64,000 nucleotides of DNA from Candidatus Aminicenantes bacterium UBA6228 (GTDB taxonomy: Bacteria; Acidobacteriota; Aminicenantia; Aminicenantales; Saccharicenantaceae). The stretch is from positions 62,001 through 126,000 of the forward strand of contig DJWO01000001.1 of the NCBI GenBank assembly GCA_002441005.1. The letters run 5' to 3'. Made by a program: the position numbers and the translations under genes. Shown piece after piece: positions 41,969 to 50,919 of this stretch. Within the stretch, counting starts at the first letter, position 1, and every line of letters starts with the position of its first letter. The notes under the pieces were generated by a model. That model worked only from the letters and a program-made list of their open reading frames with translations. It was not told the origin of the DNA and did no database searches.

Positions 41969-42056
41969 GCCGAAGTGGTGGAATTGGCAGACACGCTAGC
42001 TTGAGGGGCTAGTTCCCGCAAAAATGGGAGTAGGGGTTCGAGTCCCCTCTTCGGCA
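41969..42056 (+). tRNA. tRNA-Leu(GAG)
   Basis: 88 bases. Acceptor GCCGAAG (41969-41975) pairs with CTTCGGC (42049-42055), discriminator A73. Anticodon stem CTAGC/GCTAG with loop TTGAGGG, anticodon GAG (42003-42005). A long variable arm (CCCGCAAAAATGGG) marks class II. T-loop TTCGAGT. CCA is not encoded. Lies 22 bases after secG and is probably processed from the same transcript. Confidence 0.97.
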
Positions 42057-42086
42057 TTTCCTTTCTTCATTAAAAAAAATAACAAA

Positions 42087-42527
42087 TCAGGCTAATTTTG
42101 CCACCCACAAGGCCAGGTCTGTTTCGGGCATGGCTCCTGAGGTTCGTCCCCTTTCGGCATTACGATGAAAAACAATTAGAGTGGGCACAGCCTGAAGGCC
42201 AAATCTGGTAGCCAGCTCAGGATGTTTATCGATATCAACCTTAATGACCATTATTTCTCCGCTCCGCCGTTTGGCCAGCCGCTCCAGAACTGGGCCCATC
42301 AGCTGACAGGGACGGCAGGTTGGTGAAAAGAAATCGGTCAGAACCGGCAGACTGGATCTGGAAATCAGGTTAAGAGCCTGAACTGGATTGACTTCCAGGA
42401 CATCGCCCGGCCGGGGCAACGGACTGTGGCACCGTCCGCAGACGACTTTTTTCTCCTGAGCTTCATCTGGATAATAATTGGTCTGCCCACAATTCAAGCA
42501 ACTGACTTTAACCTTTCTTTCATCCAT
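42087..42527 (-). CDS. Zinc-ribbon thioredoxin (thioredoxin-2 type)
   Basis: 146 residues. N-terminal zinc ribbon VSCLNCGQTNYYP and VVCGRCHSPLP (C-x2-C pairs), as in thioredoxin 2 (TrxC), then a thioredoxin fold with active site FFSPTCRPCQLMGPV and the cis-Pro segment GLQAVPTLIVF. The dithiol is C-R-P-C where thioredoxins have W-C-G-P-C, so its redox potential may differ. Probably a cytosolic disulfide reductase. Confidence 0.9.
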   Translation of the reverse strand: MDERKVKVSCLNCGQTNYYPDEAQEKKVVCGRCHSPLPRPGDVLEVNPVQALNLISRSSLPVLTDFFSPTCRPCQLMGPVLERLAKRRSGEIMVIKVDIDKHPELATRFGLQAVPTLIVFHRNAERGRTSGAMPETDLALWVAKLA

Positions 42528-42611
42528 GTTGAATTCACCTCAACTCTTTTTTTTATATTTTAGCGGCCAGAGAAATTAAAGACAAGAACAGGCAGAGTTT
42601 AGAATAAAAGT

Positions 42612-43787
42612 TTAAAATAAAAGCTCGCTTAAAATTAAATTGGCTACCAGAAACCGGCTGGAAGGTATCCTGAGTCTGGAGCCGGCCAGTTCCAGACAGC
42701 CATTAGCTGCAAGCTCAGTTATTTTTTCTTCATAAGATGAAAAATCCAGACCGGCATATTCTTCCTTTATCAGTCCCCAATCAACTCCGGCTGCCAGGCG
42801 CAAGCCGGACATCAGTTTTTCCTTTAAAGCCGTTTCCTGACTTAAAACCAGATATTCACTGAGATTCATCTGACTCTCAAGAATAGCTTTCGACCAGAGT
42901 TTAAGGTCGGGAATATCTTGCCAGCGCAGAAACGCCAAGTGAGAAGCAGCCGAGGGTCCAAAGCCAATGACGGGCTTATATTCCCAGTACTTAAGATTGT
43001 GCCGGCAGGCATAACCTTGGCGGGCATAGTTGGAAATTTCATATTGCTCGTAGCCCAGCTGGCCCAGAGCAGTCTGGTAATTTTCATAAGTTTCAGCCAG
43101 TTCTTCTTCCGAAACCGGATTTTCTTCCCAGGCTTTTTTAAATGGAACTTCATCCAGTTCTTCCAGCATATAAACTGCCACCTGTTCAGGCCTGGTAATC
43201 TCAATCCCCTTCGTATTGTCCTCGAAAACCGGGGTATCTTCTCCGGGAAGTCCGATCATCAGGTCAAGATTCAGGTTGGTAAATCCGGCTTTTCTGGCCT
43301 GGTTGATGGTCTCAAAGATGTCGTCCACAGAATGAAGGCGGCCCAGGCTTTTAAGCATCCAGTCAGAAAAAGACTGAGCCCCAAGGCTCAGGCGGTTTAC
43401 TCCGGCCTGCTTGAACCCCAAAAGCTTCTGGCCAGAGGTTTCCGGATTAAATTCTAAGGTTATTTCTTTAAGATCGCAGTTGAAATTTTTACTCAGACTG
43501 GAAAGCAGGCCTTCAATTTCTTCCGGCCTCAAACTGGAGGGAGTTCCACCACCAAAATAAACCGTCTCAATTTCGAACAGGCCGGATAACTGCTCAGCCA
43601 CTAAGCTAATTTCCTGCTGGATGCCTGACAGCCAGAGGCGGTGCTCTTCTTCCTGGCCTGGATAGCTATAAAAATGGCAGTAAGGGCATTTTTTCAGACA
43701 AAAAGGATAATGAAAATAGGCGCCAGCCTTCAGATTCTTTTCTTTGATTTTAAGCTTTCCTTTGAGCTGGCCTGGACTTAGAATCAT
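42612..43787 (-). CDS. hemW: Radical SAM heme chaperone HemW
   Basis: 391 residues. YFHYPFCLKKCPYCHFYSY has the C-x3-C-x2-C radical SAM motif; the residue two after the third Cys is Phe rather than the fourth Cys of true coproporphyrinogen dehydrogenase (HemN), which is the usual HemW difference. ETVYFGGGTPSSL, EFNPET, VNRLSLGAQSF and DLMIGLPGE follow, and the HemN C-terminal domain (EYLVLSQETALKEKLMSGLRL) is present. Inserts heme into respiratory proteins in other bacteria. No clear ribosome site precedes the ATG. Confidence 0.9.
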   Translation of the reverse strand: MILSPGQLKGKLKIKEKNLKAGAYFHYPFCLKKCPYCHFYSYPGQEEEHRLWLSGIQQEISLVAEQLSGLFEIETVYFGGGTPSSLRPEEIEGLLSSLSKNFNCDLKEITLEFNPETSGQKLLGFKQAGVNRLSLGAQSFSDWMLKSLGRLHSVDDIFETINQARKAGFTNLNLDLMIGLPGEDTPVFEDNTKGIEITRPEQVAVYMLEELDEVPFKKAWEENPVSEEELAETYENYQTALGQLGYEQYEISNYARQGYACRHNLKYWEYKPVIGFGPSAASHLAFLRWQDIPDLKLWSKAILESQMNLSEYLVLSQETALKEKLMSGLRLAAGVDWGLIKEEYAGLDFSSYEEKITELAANGCLELAGSRLRIPSSRFLVANLILSELLF

Positions 43788-43845
43788 TTCAATCTAAAAC
43801 TTTGAAACCTGGATACTCCGCCTGCCCAGCTGGCCGGAGACGATT

Positions 43846-44313
43846 TTAAATCTGGTGATAATAACCTATGATAGCATAATAAAGGGCTCGGTCAAAAAAA
43901 GTCACCAGCCGGTCATAAAGATCCAGAGCCTGATAAAGGTCAAGGGCGTTGTCCAGCAGGCCTTCAGATTGAATCTTATGCCAGACCTGCTTCCGTTCCA
44001 GGCAAAGAGAGAGGAAAATCTCCGGCAGGGTAAATCCTTCCTGGCGCCTTTTCTCCCCGAGAGCTATCCAGTTGTCCTGCATTTCCTTTGAATCCAGCTT
44101 ATAGGAAATCCAGTGTCCCAGCTGGCTGTAGACCGCATAGGTGCGGTCAAAAACCTCCTTTTCCGGAAACGACTGATAAGTAGCCATATTCGGATTTCTC
44201 TTTACTTCCCGCAAATAAGCTAAAGCTAATTCCCTGGCATCCCTTTCTATTAATTCGACCAGTTTCCGGGAAAAAGGACTTAATTGATTTTCCCTGGCTG
44301 TCGAGTCATCCAT
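43846..44313 (-). CDS. Small helical protein resembling RsbRD/histidine-kinase N-terminal sensor domain
   Basis: 155 residues, all-helical, without membrane segment. The pattern of four long amphipathic helices (FSRKLVELIERDARELALAYLREV, FDRTYAVYSQLGHWI, NWIALGEKRRQEGFTLPEIFLSLCLERKQVW, LDLYQALDLYDRLVTFFDRALYYAIIGYYHQ) is like the RsbRD N-terminal domain, which occurs at the start of stressosome proteins and kinases. Here it stands alone. Its partner is not evident; hemW lies 58 bases downstream on the same strand. Identification is by impression of helix order and motifs only. Confidence 0.55.
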   Translation of the reverse strand: MDDSTARENQLSPFSRKLVELIERDARELALAYLREVKRNPNMATYQSFPEKEVFDRTYAVYSQLGHWISYKLDSKEMQDNWIALGEKRRQEGFTLPEIFLSLCLERKQVWHKIQSEGLLDNALDLYQALDLYDRLVTFFDRALYYAIIGYYHQI

Positions 44314-44392
44314 TTTCCCCTCCCTTTTTAAATTTAATTCCTCCCTCTCAGCTTGTCAAATTATCAGGCCTTTTTCCTCTTTGGGCAGAAAG

Positions 44393-44466
44393 CGCGCCCG
44401 GGGAGATTCGAACTCCCGGCCTCAGGATTCGAAGTCCTTCGCTCTATCCAGCTGAGCTACGGGCGC
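44393..44466 (-). tRNA. tRNA-Arg(TCG)
   Basis: 74 bases on the minus strand. Acceptor GCGCCCG (44466-44460) pairs with CGGGCGC (44400-44394), discriminator G. D-arm GCTC/GAGC, anticodon loop CTTCGAA giving TCG, T-stem GGGAG/CTCCC with TTCGAAT loop. The top pair of the anticodon stem is a mismatch (A-G). CCA is not encoded. Confidence 0.95.
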
Positions 44467-44738
44467 AGAAATTTTTTAATTTATTTTATCTTAACCTACT
44501 TATCAGGCGACTGCAACCACTGAGCCAGACCCGTTTTCCCCGGCGATCATCAAGCCGATTCCGGGCGTCAGGGTCAAGTGATGATTAGCCAAATGGCAGT
44601 TTCTAGCTGAAAATGGTTCAGATAGCTTTTTTACAATTTTAAAAGTTTTTATATCTTTCCATTTTATTTTTGACTACAATGACCTCTGTAATCTGGCCTG
44701 TTGATAACGAGGGAGTCTGAACAAGAAAGAACTTCCCT

Positions 44739-46529
44739 ATGAAACCAATTAAAGGGCAACAGAAGAAGGGCAAAATAACGAGAAAAACTTCCCTGAATAA
44801 CCGAGGGCTTTCCCGGAAATTATGGGATCAGGCCCCTTTCGCCTGTCTTCTTCTAAATACCAAAGGCATCATTACCAGCGTTAATCAGACAGAAGCCAGA
44901 CTACTGGGCTATAAAAAAGAGGAGCTGGTCGGTCAGCCAATATTTAATTTTATTCTGCCCGAGCAACAGGCCGAAGCTAAAAAAAAGTTTCAGCAAAAGT
45001 TAGCCGGGAAGCCTGTTCCCAGAATCAATGACAGAATTCTGGTTAGAAAGGATGGTTCAAAAATCCAGCTGGCAGTTAATGACCTGATTGTACGGGATGA
45101 CCGGGGGAAGCCAACCGGTGTTTATGGCACCATGTTCGATATAACAGATTATAAGAAGATAGAAGCCGACCTGAGGACATCCGAGGAGCGCTACAAGGAC
45201 CTGGTGGAAAAAGCCGGAATTGCGATTCTCATTGATGATCAGCGGGGAAATTTTATCTATGCCAATAAGAGGTATGCTGAAATTTTTGGCTATCCTGCCG
45301 AAGAGATAAAAAACTTATCAATTTTTTCAGTGGTTCATCCTGATGACCGGAAGAAAGTCAGGTCCTATCACCAGGGACGTTTGGTGGGAAAAAAGGTGCC
45401 AGCCAGGTATGAATTTAAAGGGATTAAAAAAGATGGTTCTATTATTTATTGCGAAGTAGACAGTGCACCTCTTAAAGAAGGTAAAGTAGCAGTTGGAACA
45501 CGTTCTTACCTCTGGGATATAACTACGCGCAAAAGGACAGAAGCAGCTACCTTAGAGAGCGAAGGGCTCTACCGCTCGATTGTTGAACATTCTCATGATG
45601 GCATTTTATTGATTGATGAGAATTACAAGATTATCTATTCCAACAACGAATTAAACCATAATCTGGATTATTCCTCTGATGAGATTCTGGGCCATGACTT
45701 CCGGGACTTTCTGGATGAAGAAAGCCGGCCACTGGTGGCTGACCATTATCTTCGAAGACAGAGAGGAGAAAAAGTTCCACCCCGTTATGAATTCAATATA
45801 GTTAGAAAAGACGGAACCAAACGAAGGGTAGAAATTAGCTCTGACGTCATAAAAGATGCGGCCGGTAAGAAGAGGACCGTGGCTCAGCTTCTGGACATTA
45901 CTGACCGTAAAAAAGCTGAAGAGCTGAATAGGGAAATGATGAAGAACCTGCGGAAAGCACTGGACGGCACCATCAACGTCATCGCTTTGACGGTTGAAGC
46001 CCGTGATCCATTCACTTCCGGTCACCAGCGGCGGGTGGCTGATTTAGCCCGGGCCATAGCCACGGAAATGGGTTTGCCCAGAGACTCGATTGAAGCTATC
46101 AGGTCGGCCGCTATCATCCACGACTTAGGGAAAATACATGTTCCGGCTGATATTCTCAACAAACCCAGCAGTTTGACGGAGATAGAGTTTAACTTCATCA
46201 AGGTTCACCCCGAAGTGGCTTACAATATTCTCAAGGATATAGAATTTCCCTGGCCGGTGGCGGAGATTATCTATGAGCACCATGAAAGATGGAACGGCTC
46301 TGGCTATCCCCGGGGTCTATCCGGCCAGAACATCCTGCTGGAGGCCAGAATTCTGGGGGTAGCTGATGTGGTCGAAGCCATGGCTTCTCACCGGCCTTAC
46401 CGGCCGCCGCTTGGGATAGAGAAAGCCCTGGAAGAGCTGGTGGCGAACAGTGGCCGGCTTTACGATCCAGAGGTGGTTGAGGCCTGCCTGATGGTCTTTA
46501 ACCAAAAACACTATGCTTTTAAGTCATGA
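44739..46529 (+). CDS. PAS-PAS-PAS-HD-GYP cyclic-di-GMP phosphodiesterase
   Basis: 596 residues, no membrane helix, so a cytosolic sensor. Three PAS domains: LWDQAPFACLLLNTKGIITSVN to about residue 140, then VEKAGIAILIDDQRGNFIYANKRYAEIFGYPAEEI, then VEHSHDGILLIDENYKIIYSNNEL up to residue 390, each with a PAC-like C-terminus (MFDITDYKKIEADL, RSYLWDITTRKR). The HD-GYP domain (410-590) is complete: TSGHQRRVADLARAIA, AAIIHDLGKIHVPADIL, HPEVAYNIL and HHERWNGSGYPRGLSG. It should hydrolyse c-di-GMP in response to a small ligand or redox signal. Single gene. Confidence 0.92.
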   Translation: MKPIKGQQKKGKITRKTSLNNRGLSRKLWDQAPFACLLLNTKGIITSVNQTEARLLGYKKEELVGQPIFNFILPEQQAEAKKKFQQKLAGKPVPRINDRILVRKDGSKIQLAVNDLIVRDDRGKPTGVYGTMFDITDYKKIEADLRTSEERYKDLVEKAGIAILIDDQRGNFIYANKRYAEIFGYPAEEIKNLSIFSVVHPDDRKKVRSYHQGRLVGKKVPARYEFKGIKKDGSIIYCEVDSAPLKEGKVAVGTRSYLWDITTRKRTEAATLESEGLYRSIVEHSHDGILLIDENYKIIYSNNELNHNLDYSSDEILGHDFRDFLDEESRPLVADHYLRRQRGEKVPPRYEFNIVRKDGTKRRVEISSDVIKDAAGKKRTVAQLLDITDRKKAEELNREMMKNLRKALDGTINVIALTVEARDPFTSGHQRRVADLARAIATEMGLPRDSIEAIRSAAIIHDLGKIHVPADILNKPSSLTEIEFNFIKVHPEVAYNILKDIEFPWPVAEIIYEHHERWNGSGYPRGLSGQNILLEARILGVADVVEAMASHRPYRPPLGIEKALEELVANSGRLYDPEVVEACLMVFNQKHYAFKS

Positions 46530-46598
46530 GGCAAGTGCTATATAAACTATCTCAGAGAAGTCTATCCGGCCTTCAAAACGAGCTGACCGCCTGCCAGA

Positions 46599-47732
46599 TC
46601 AATTACTTTCTGGATTGAAGTCTTTTTCCAGAAGCTTTAATTTGAGCTCAAAAGGCTCTTCCCAGGTTCTCTTAAAAGCAAAGCCAGCGATAACCCAGAT
46701 GACTCCTGGCTCCGGCTCAAAAACATAAGGATAACTTAGCTGGCCGCCTGGCTGCCGGGCAATAATCACCGGCGGTGACCAGTTAAAGCCGTCGTCAGAA
46801 AAGGCTAAGCTCAGCTCTTCCCGGTGCCAGGAAGCAGGCAGTTCAGAATGAAAAGGGGTTGGTCTGGTTTTAGGCCAGGTGCGGCCCTCAGGATTAAGCC
46901 TGTTCCAGACGAGAACAAAACGGCCGCTTTGAAGCTTCAGGAGATAACCTGGTGAGCTGCTGGCCTCAATTAAAGATGGCCAGATTCTCCGCCAGTAGCG
47001 GCCATCTTCTGAGATAGCCTGCCAGAAACGGTCAAGGCCGGTTCGGATGAGCATCAGCAACCGCCCATCGGGCAGTTCGGCCATGGCTGGTTCAAAGGCC
47101 CCATCGTGATGGCCATGTCCACCCAGATCAATCCAGTTGCTGCGACTCCAGGTCAGCCCTTCGTCGTCAGAATAGAAGGAACAAACCACCAGCCGCCCGG
47201 GGTTAGAGACTAAATGCTGGAGAGGAACCACCACCCGGCCGGAAGAGGTCTGGACCAAACCAAAAAAGTTCGGGTTATAGCCAGAGAGAAGCCTCTGATT
47301 GTCAACCCAGGTTTTCCCGCCGTCCTGGCTCCGGATTGACCAGACTTCCAGCTGGCAGTCGCCGGGCTCATTCTTTTCCTGGTCCCAGTTGAATTGTCTG
47401 CCGTTAAAATTAAGGTAAACAAGGATCAGAACATTGTTTTTTGTCCGGAGAAGATAATAAGAAGCAGGTTCTCTGGAATTGAGACCCGAGCAAACAAAAA
47501 CAGGTTCGGACCAGCTGTGGCCGCCATCATAACTTAAAGAAAATCCTTTCTCATCGACAGTGGCCAGGGCGCCCTCAGCCATCAAAATAAAAGGCCCTTT
47601 TTTGCCGATGTCAAGAGCCTGACAGGAAGGATGGACCCAGACAGGTTTATCAGTAGAAAACGAACTCAAAGTAAGGGCCAGCAGCATCCCGGTCAAAACC
47701 AGGCTGGTTAAAAAGAAATTGTGCTTCATCAT
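46599..47732 (-). CDS. Exported sialidase-like (BNR-repeat) protein
   Basis: 377 residues from ATG 47732 (a GTG three codons earlier is also open). Signal peptide MKHNFFLTSLVLTGMLLALTLSSFS. Asp-box repeats of the six-bladed sialidase fold: SYDGGHSWSEP, SQDGGKTWVDN, SDDEGLTWSRS, SEDGRYWRR and SDDGFNWSPP. LPDGRLLMLIRTG supplies an Arg in the position of the arginine triad; I cannot confirm all catalytic residues. May cleave sialic or related acids, or only bind glycans. Confidence 0.75.
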   Translation of the reverse strand: MMKHNFFLTSLVLTGMLLALTLSSFSTDKPVWVHPSCQALDIGKKGPFILMAEGALATVDEKGFSLSYDGGHSWSEPVFVCSGLNSREPASYYLLRTKNNVLILVYLNFNGRQFNWDQEKNEPGDCQLEVWSIRSQDGGKTWVDNQRLLSGYNPNFFGLVQTSSGRVVVPLQHLVSNPGRLVVCSFYSDDEGLTWSRSNWIDLGGHGHHDGAFEPAMAELPDGRLLMLIRTGLDRFWQAISEDGRYWRRIWPSLIEASSSPGYLLKLQSGRFVLVWNRLNPEGRTWPKTRPTPFHSELPASWHREELSLAFSDDGFNWSPPVIIARQPGGQLSYPYVFEPEPGVIWVIAGFAFKRTWEEPFELKLKLLEKDFNPESN

Positions 47733-47783
47733 ATTTTGCACTTTAGCTTTTTATATTCTTTTTAAATCTGAATCGCGAGATCT

Positions 47784-48767
47784 TTAGCGACCGAACCGCA
47801 GCAACCCCCGGCTGCAACTGCCGGTGCATCTGGTACAGGAGAAGCAATCAGGCCTCAGAACCGAGCCCTTAACGATCTCGGCAACCGCCGGACAGGGAGA
47901 TTTAATTATACAGGCCTGACAGTCGGTGCAGTTGTCTTTCTTTTTAATCACCCGAAAGAGGGCGATCTGTTCAACGACGTTGGCCATCAGGCCAACCGGA
48001 CAGACTAAGTAACAGAAGGGACGGTAGGTAAAAAAGGCAAAGATAATAGTTAAAATAAGCGGCAAAAAGTTGATGAGATTATCAATCAGGGCAGCTGCCC
48101 AGCTCCATTCATAGCCATGAAAGGCATTGATATAATCATAAAGCGACAGCGGAACAACCCGGCCGTTAGAAACAGTGTGGATGACCGCTGTCCAGCTCAG
48201 AAAGATAAAGGCGATAAAAATCAGGATCCTGATGGTCTGGGTCAGCCGGAAACTCAGCTTGTGTCTTTTTATTTTCAATTTATCGGCCAGCATGGAGATA
48301 AGTTCCTGAATGGCCCCGACCGGGCAGACCCAGCCGCAAAACAGCTTTGGCCCGATTAAGGTCAGGAATAAAATAACCGCCAGGAAAACCATCATTGGCA
48401 GACCAAAGCCATAAAGGATGGACTTGGTCACGGTGCAGACCGGAGAGGGATGCATCGAGAAACCGGAAAAAAACTTAATCCCTAAATTGGCTGAAACCCC
48501 ATAGAGGAAAGTTGAAACCAGCAAAATCAGCACTTTAAACCGGTCATTCATTTTTCTGGAGAGGAGCAAAATTAGAACCAGGGCGGCAATGATGAGCATG
48601 GTCAGGAACTTGGGTCTCATTAAAAACTGAAGAAAAGTGGGCGCAGCCTGACGGCCTTGTCCCCCGCCACTCCCGGTTCTCTCCTGAGCCAGAGCCAGAA
48701 CTGGCAAGCTCAATAGACTGGCCAAAAACAACCAGAGGCCAAAACGCCGAAAATTTCTCTTTAACAT
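47784..48767 (-). CDS. NapH/MauN-type membrane polyferredoxin
   Basis: 327 residues. A signal-like first helix (LWLFLASLLSLPVLALAQ), five to six membrane segments, and cysteine motifs of the NapH family: FCGWVCPVGAIQE and FCYLVCPVGLMANV (C-x3-C-P) after membrane helices, then DNCTDCQACIIKSPCP and DCFSCTRCTGSC as two [4Fe-4S] sites in a soluble tail. Members pass electrons between the quinone pool and periplasmic or cytoplasmic partners. No reductase partner is next to it; the nearest neighbour is the sialidase-like gene. Confidence 0.85.
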   Translation of the reverse strand: MLKRNFRRFGLWLFLASLLSLPVLALAQERTGSGGGQGRQAAPTFLQFLMRPKFLTMLIIAALVLILLLSRKMNDRFKVLILLVSTFLYGVSANLGIKFFSGFSMHPSPVCTVTKSILYGFGLPMMVFLAVILFLTLIGPKLFCGWVCPVGAIQELISMLADKLKIKRHKLSFRLTQTIRILIFIAFIFLSWTAVIHTVSNGRVVPLSLYDYINAFHGYEWSWAAALIDNLINFLPLILTIIFAFFTYRPFCYLVCPVGLMANVVEQIALFRVIKKKDNCTDCQACIIKSPCPAVAEIVKGSVLRPDCFSCTRCTGSCSRGLLRFGR

Positions 48768-48950
48768 GCCGGCCTTCTCCTTTTCCTGGGATTAGTTTTC
48801 TATCATGCCAGAAGAAGAAAAAAAAGTAAAACAGAATTTCTGGAGGGCCCCGACTAAAGTACCGGTCACAAAATCCCCGTTTGAGTCAGGCTTAAAATTT
48901 TGTCTTTTTTCCCTTAGAGTTAAGTTGTAAAATTCCTGGCAGGTTAACCA

Positions 48951-50687
48951 ATGGCTAAAACTCAATCACCCCTGCCTGTTTCCTACTGGGAGCTTCAAAA
49001 AAAACAAAGGATTGTTTCCACTCTTTTATTTATTTTTCTTTTTATTTTCTATCTGGTTGCTATCGGCCTGCTTCTGACCATAATTCTCCTTGGAGGGCAG
49101 GTTTTCCTGCCTGGCTCCAATCCATTTTCCTCTTCGAATTTATTTTTATATGCAGCAGTCGCCACTTTACTGGCGGCAGTGGTCACGGTCTTAAACTTTC
49201 TCCAGGCGAAAAAGGCTGGGGTCAGTTATATTCTGAGTAACCTCCGGGCTTACCCGCCAGACCCTGATGACCGTTATCATTTGAGTTTTATTAATGTGGC
49301 TGAAGAGATGAAAATTTCTTCCGGGCTTCCCCGCCTTAAGACTTATGTTATCCCTTCGGTCAACATTAATTCTCTCTCGCTTTTCGATCAGGACAATACT
49401 CCAGCCATAGCCGTAACCGAAGGGCTGCTGGCTGAAGCCAGCCGCGACGAACTCCAGGCAGTAGCTGCTCATGAAGCCGCTCATATCCAGAAGGGCGACA
49501 CTTTTCTTTTGACTCTGATCTGTTCTCTGACCGCTTTTTATGAAAAGTTCTTAGATTCGCTGGAAAAAGAGCCAGAAGATTATCAGCGCTTCCAGCTCTC
49601 CCGCACCGGCCACCAGGCCACCTCTGCTCCCTTAGCTTATGTGGCCAGTTCAATCTCCTTTCTCTTGATTAAATTTTTTACCATGCTGGTTTCGCAGAAC
49701 CGGGAGCTGCTGGCTGATGCCACCGCCGTTGAATTAAGCCGGGATCCCGCTGCTCTGGCCCGGATTATTTATAAAGCCTGGATAGCTAATTCTTACCTGG
49801 GAGATACCTCTACTCTGACGCCTCTTTTCCTGGTTCCACCGGACTCAAAAGAGACTACTGATAACCGCTGGAGCCGGCTGTTCAGTACTCATCCACCTGT
49901 GGAAAAAAGGCTGAGTCTGCTGGCCGGGATGACTCACCGGACGGTAGAAGAAATAAAAAATGAGGTCAGACAGCAAGAGAAACAAAGAGAAGATAGCCGC
50001 CAGGTCATCCAGGCTTCGCTCGAAGGTGGTTATCCGGAAAAGGAAAAAGCTATCTTAAATTTAAAAGAACAGGCCGAGACTGAGCTCCACAAAACTGAGG
50101 TCTGGGAAATCAAACAGGCCGGAGGGCAATGGGCCGGGCCCTTTACCCTCGGGGCCCTGGTTTCCCAGCCGTCTTTCAGCCCGGCCATCAGGGTTAGAAA
50201 CCTTAAAGAAAACCGCCAGGGCCGGGCCCTGGAATTTCCTCAAATCAGGTTTGCCCTCTATCGCCAGGCCAAGAATCAGCCAGTTGACCCGGCCTTAGCC
50301 AATCTGTGCCCGGCCTGCCAGACCGGGCTCCAGGAGTCTTTTTACGAAGGAGTCCAGATCAAAATCTGTCCTGCCTGCTCGGGCCAGCTGATCAGAATGG
50401 CTGACATTGAAAAAGTCCTGGCCCGCCAGGAATATGATTTTTCGCCAGCTCTTAGAGAGAAAGCCAGCCTTTATCAGGAAGCACTGCTAAACCCGGGCAA
50501 AAGGGCCTTAGTTTTTCCCAAAAAGAAACCTCTCCCCTGCCCGGCTTGTGGACTTCAACTGGTGGTTAAACCTTTTAATTACTATTATGTTTTCCCTGTC
50601 TATAAATGCTATCGATGCCAGTTGATCTGGTTTGAGACTGATGAACTGGAAATCCTTCAGATTCTTTTCCAGAACCGGGATCATTAG
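48951..50687 (+). CDS. M48-family membrane protease with C-terminal GYF-like segment and two zinc ribbons
   Basis: 578 residues. Two membrane helices near the N-terminus (STLLFIFLFIFYLVAIGLLL and FLYAAVATLLAAVVTVL), then an HtpX-like protease: VAAHEAAHIQKGD (H-E-x-x-H) and ELLADATAVELSRDP (third zinc ligand Glu), a further helix, and STHPPVEKRLSLL. After about residue 380 come parts not seen in HtpX: WEIKQAGGQWAGPFTLGALV resembling a GYF_2 segment, and two zinc ribbons (NLCPACQTGL with KICPACSGQLI; LPCPACGLQLVV with YKCYRCQLIWFE). Probably a quality-control protease in the inner membrane with a cytosolic binding tail. Confidence 0.85.
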   Translation: MAKTQSPLPVSYWELQKKQRIVSTLLFIFLFIFYLVAIGLLLTIILLGGQVFLPGSNPFSSSNLFLYAAVATLLAAVVTVLNFLQAKKAGVSYILSNLRAYPPDPDDRYHLSFINVAEEMKISSGLPRLKTYVIPSVNINSLSLFDQDNTPAIAVTEGLLAEASRDELQAVAAHEAAHIQKGDTFLLTLICSLTAFYEKFLDSLEKEPEDYQRFQLSRTGHQATSAPLAYVASSISFLLIKFFTMLVSQNRELLADATAVELSRDPAALARIIYKAWIANSYLGDTSTLTPLFLVPPDSKETTDNRWSRLFSTHPPVEKRLSLLAGMTHRTVEEIKNEVRQQEKQREDSRQVIQASLEGGYPEKEKAILNLKEQAETELHKTEVWEIKQAGGQWAGPFTLGALVSQPSFSPAIRVRNLKENRQGRALEFPQIRFALYRQAKNQPVDPALANLCPACQTGLQESFYEGVQIKICPACSGQLIRMADIEKVLARQEYDFSPALREKASLYQEALLNPGKRALVFPKKKPLPCPACGLQLVVKPFNYYYVFPVYKCYRCQLIWFETDELEILQILFQNRDH

Positions 50688-50919
50688 AGTAAAAACATTT
50701 CTGCCTTACTGTCCGGGCCGACTCCTGGTGAACTTCAGGGCATTTCTGTATCAGAAGAGCTCATCTCCGCCTGAAAAAAAGATAACTGTCAGGGCAGGGG
50801 GAATTTCATCTGGAGATTCACCTCTAAGGGTGATTGAAGATGAGAAACCGAAGTGAGATACCATAAGTGCAATGGCCGAAATCCCAGTTTGGGGTTAATT
50901 TTTGAAAGAGGGTAAGACC

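Noticed and set aside
50688..50919. Riboswitch or small RNA ahead of the receiver-TonB gene
   Set aside because: I looked for known riboswitch cores and a terminator hairpin; only a 5-base-pair stem (TCACC/GGTGA) is present, which is not evidence.
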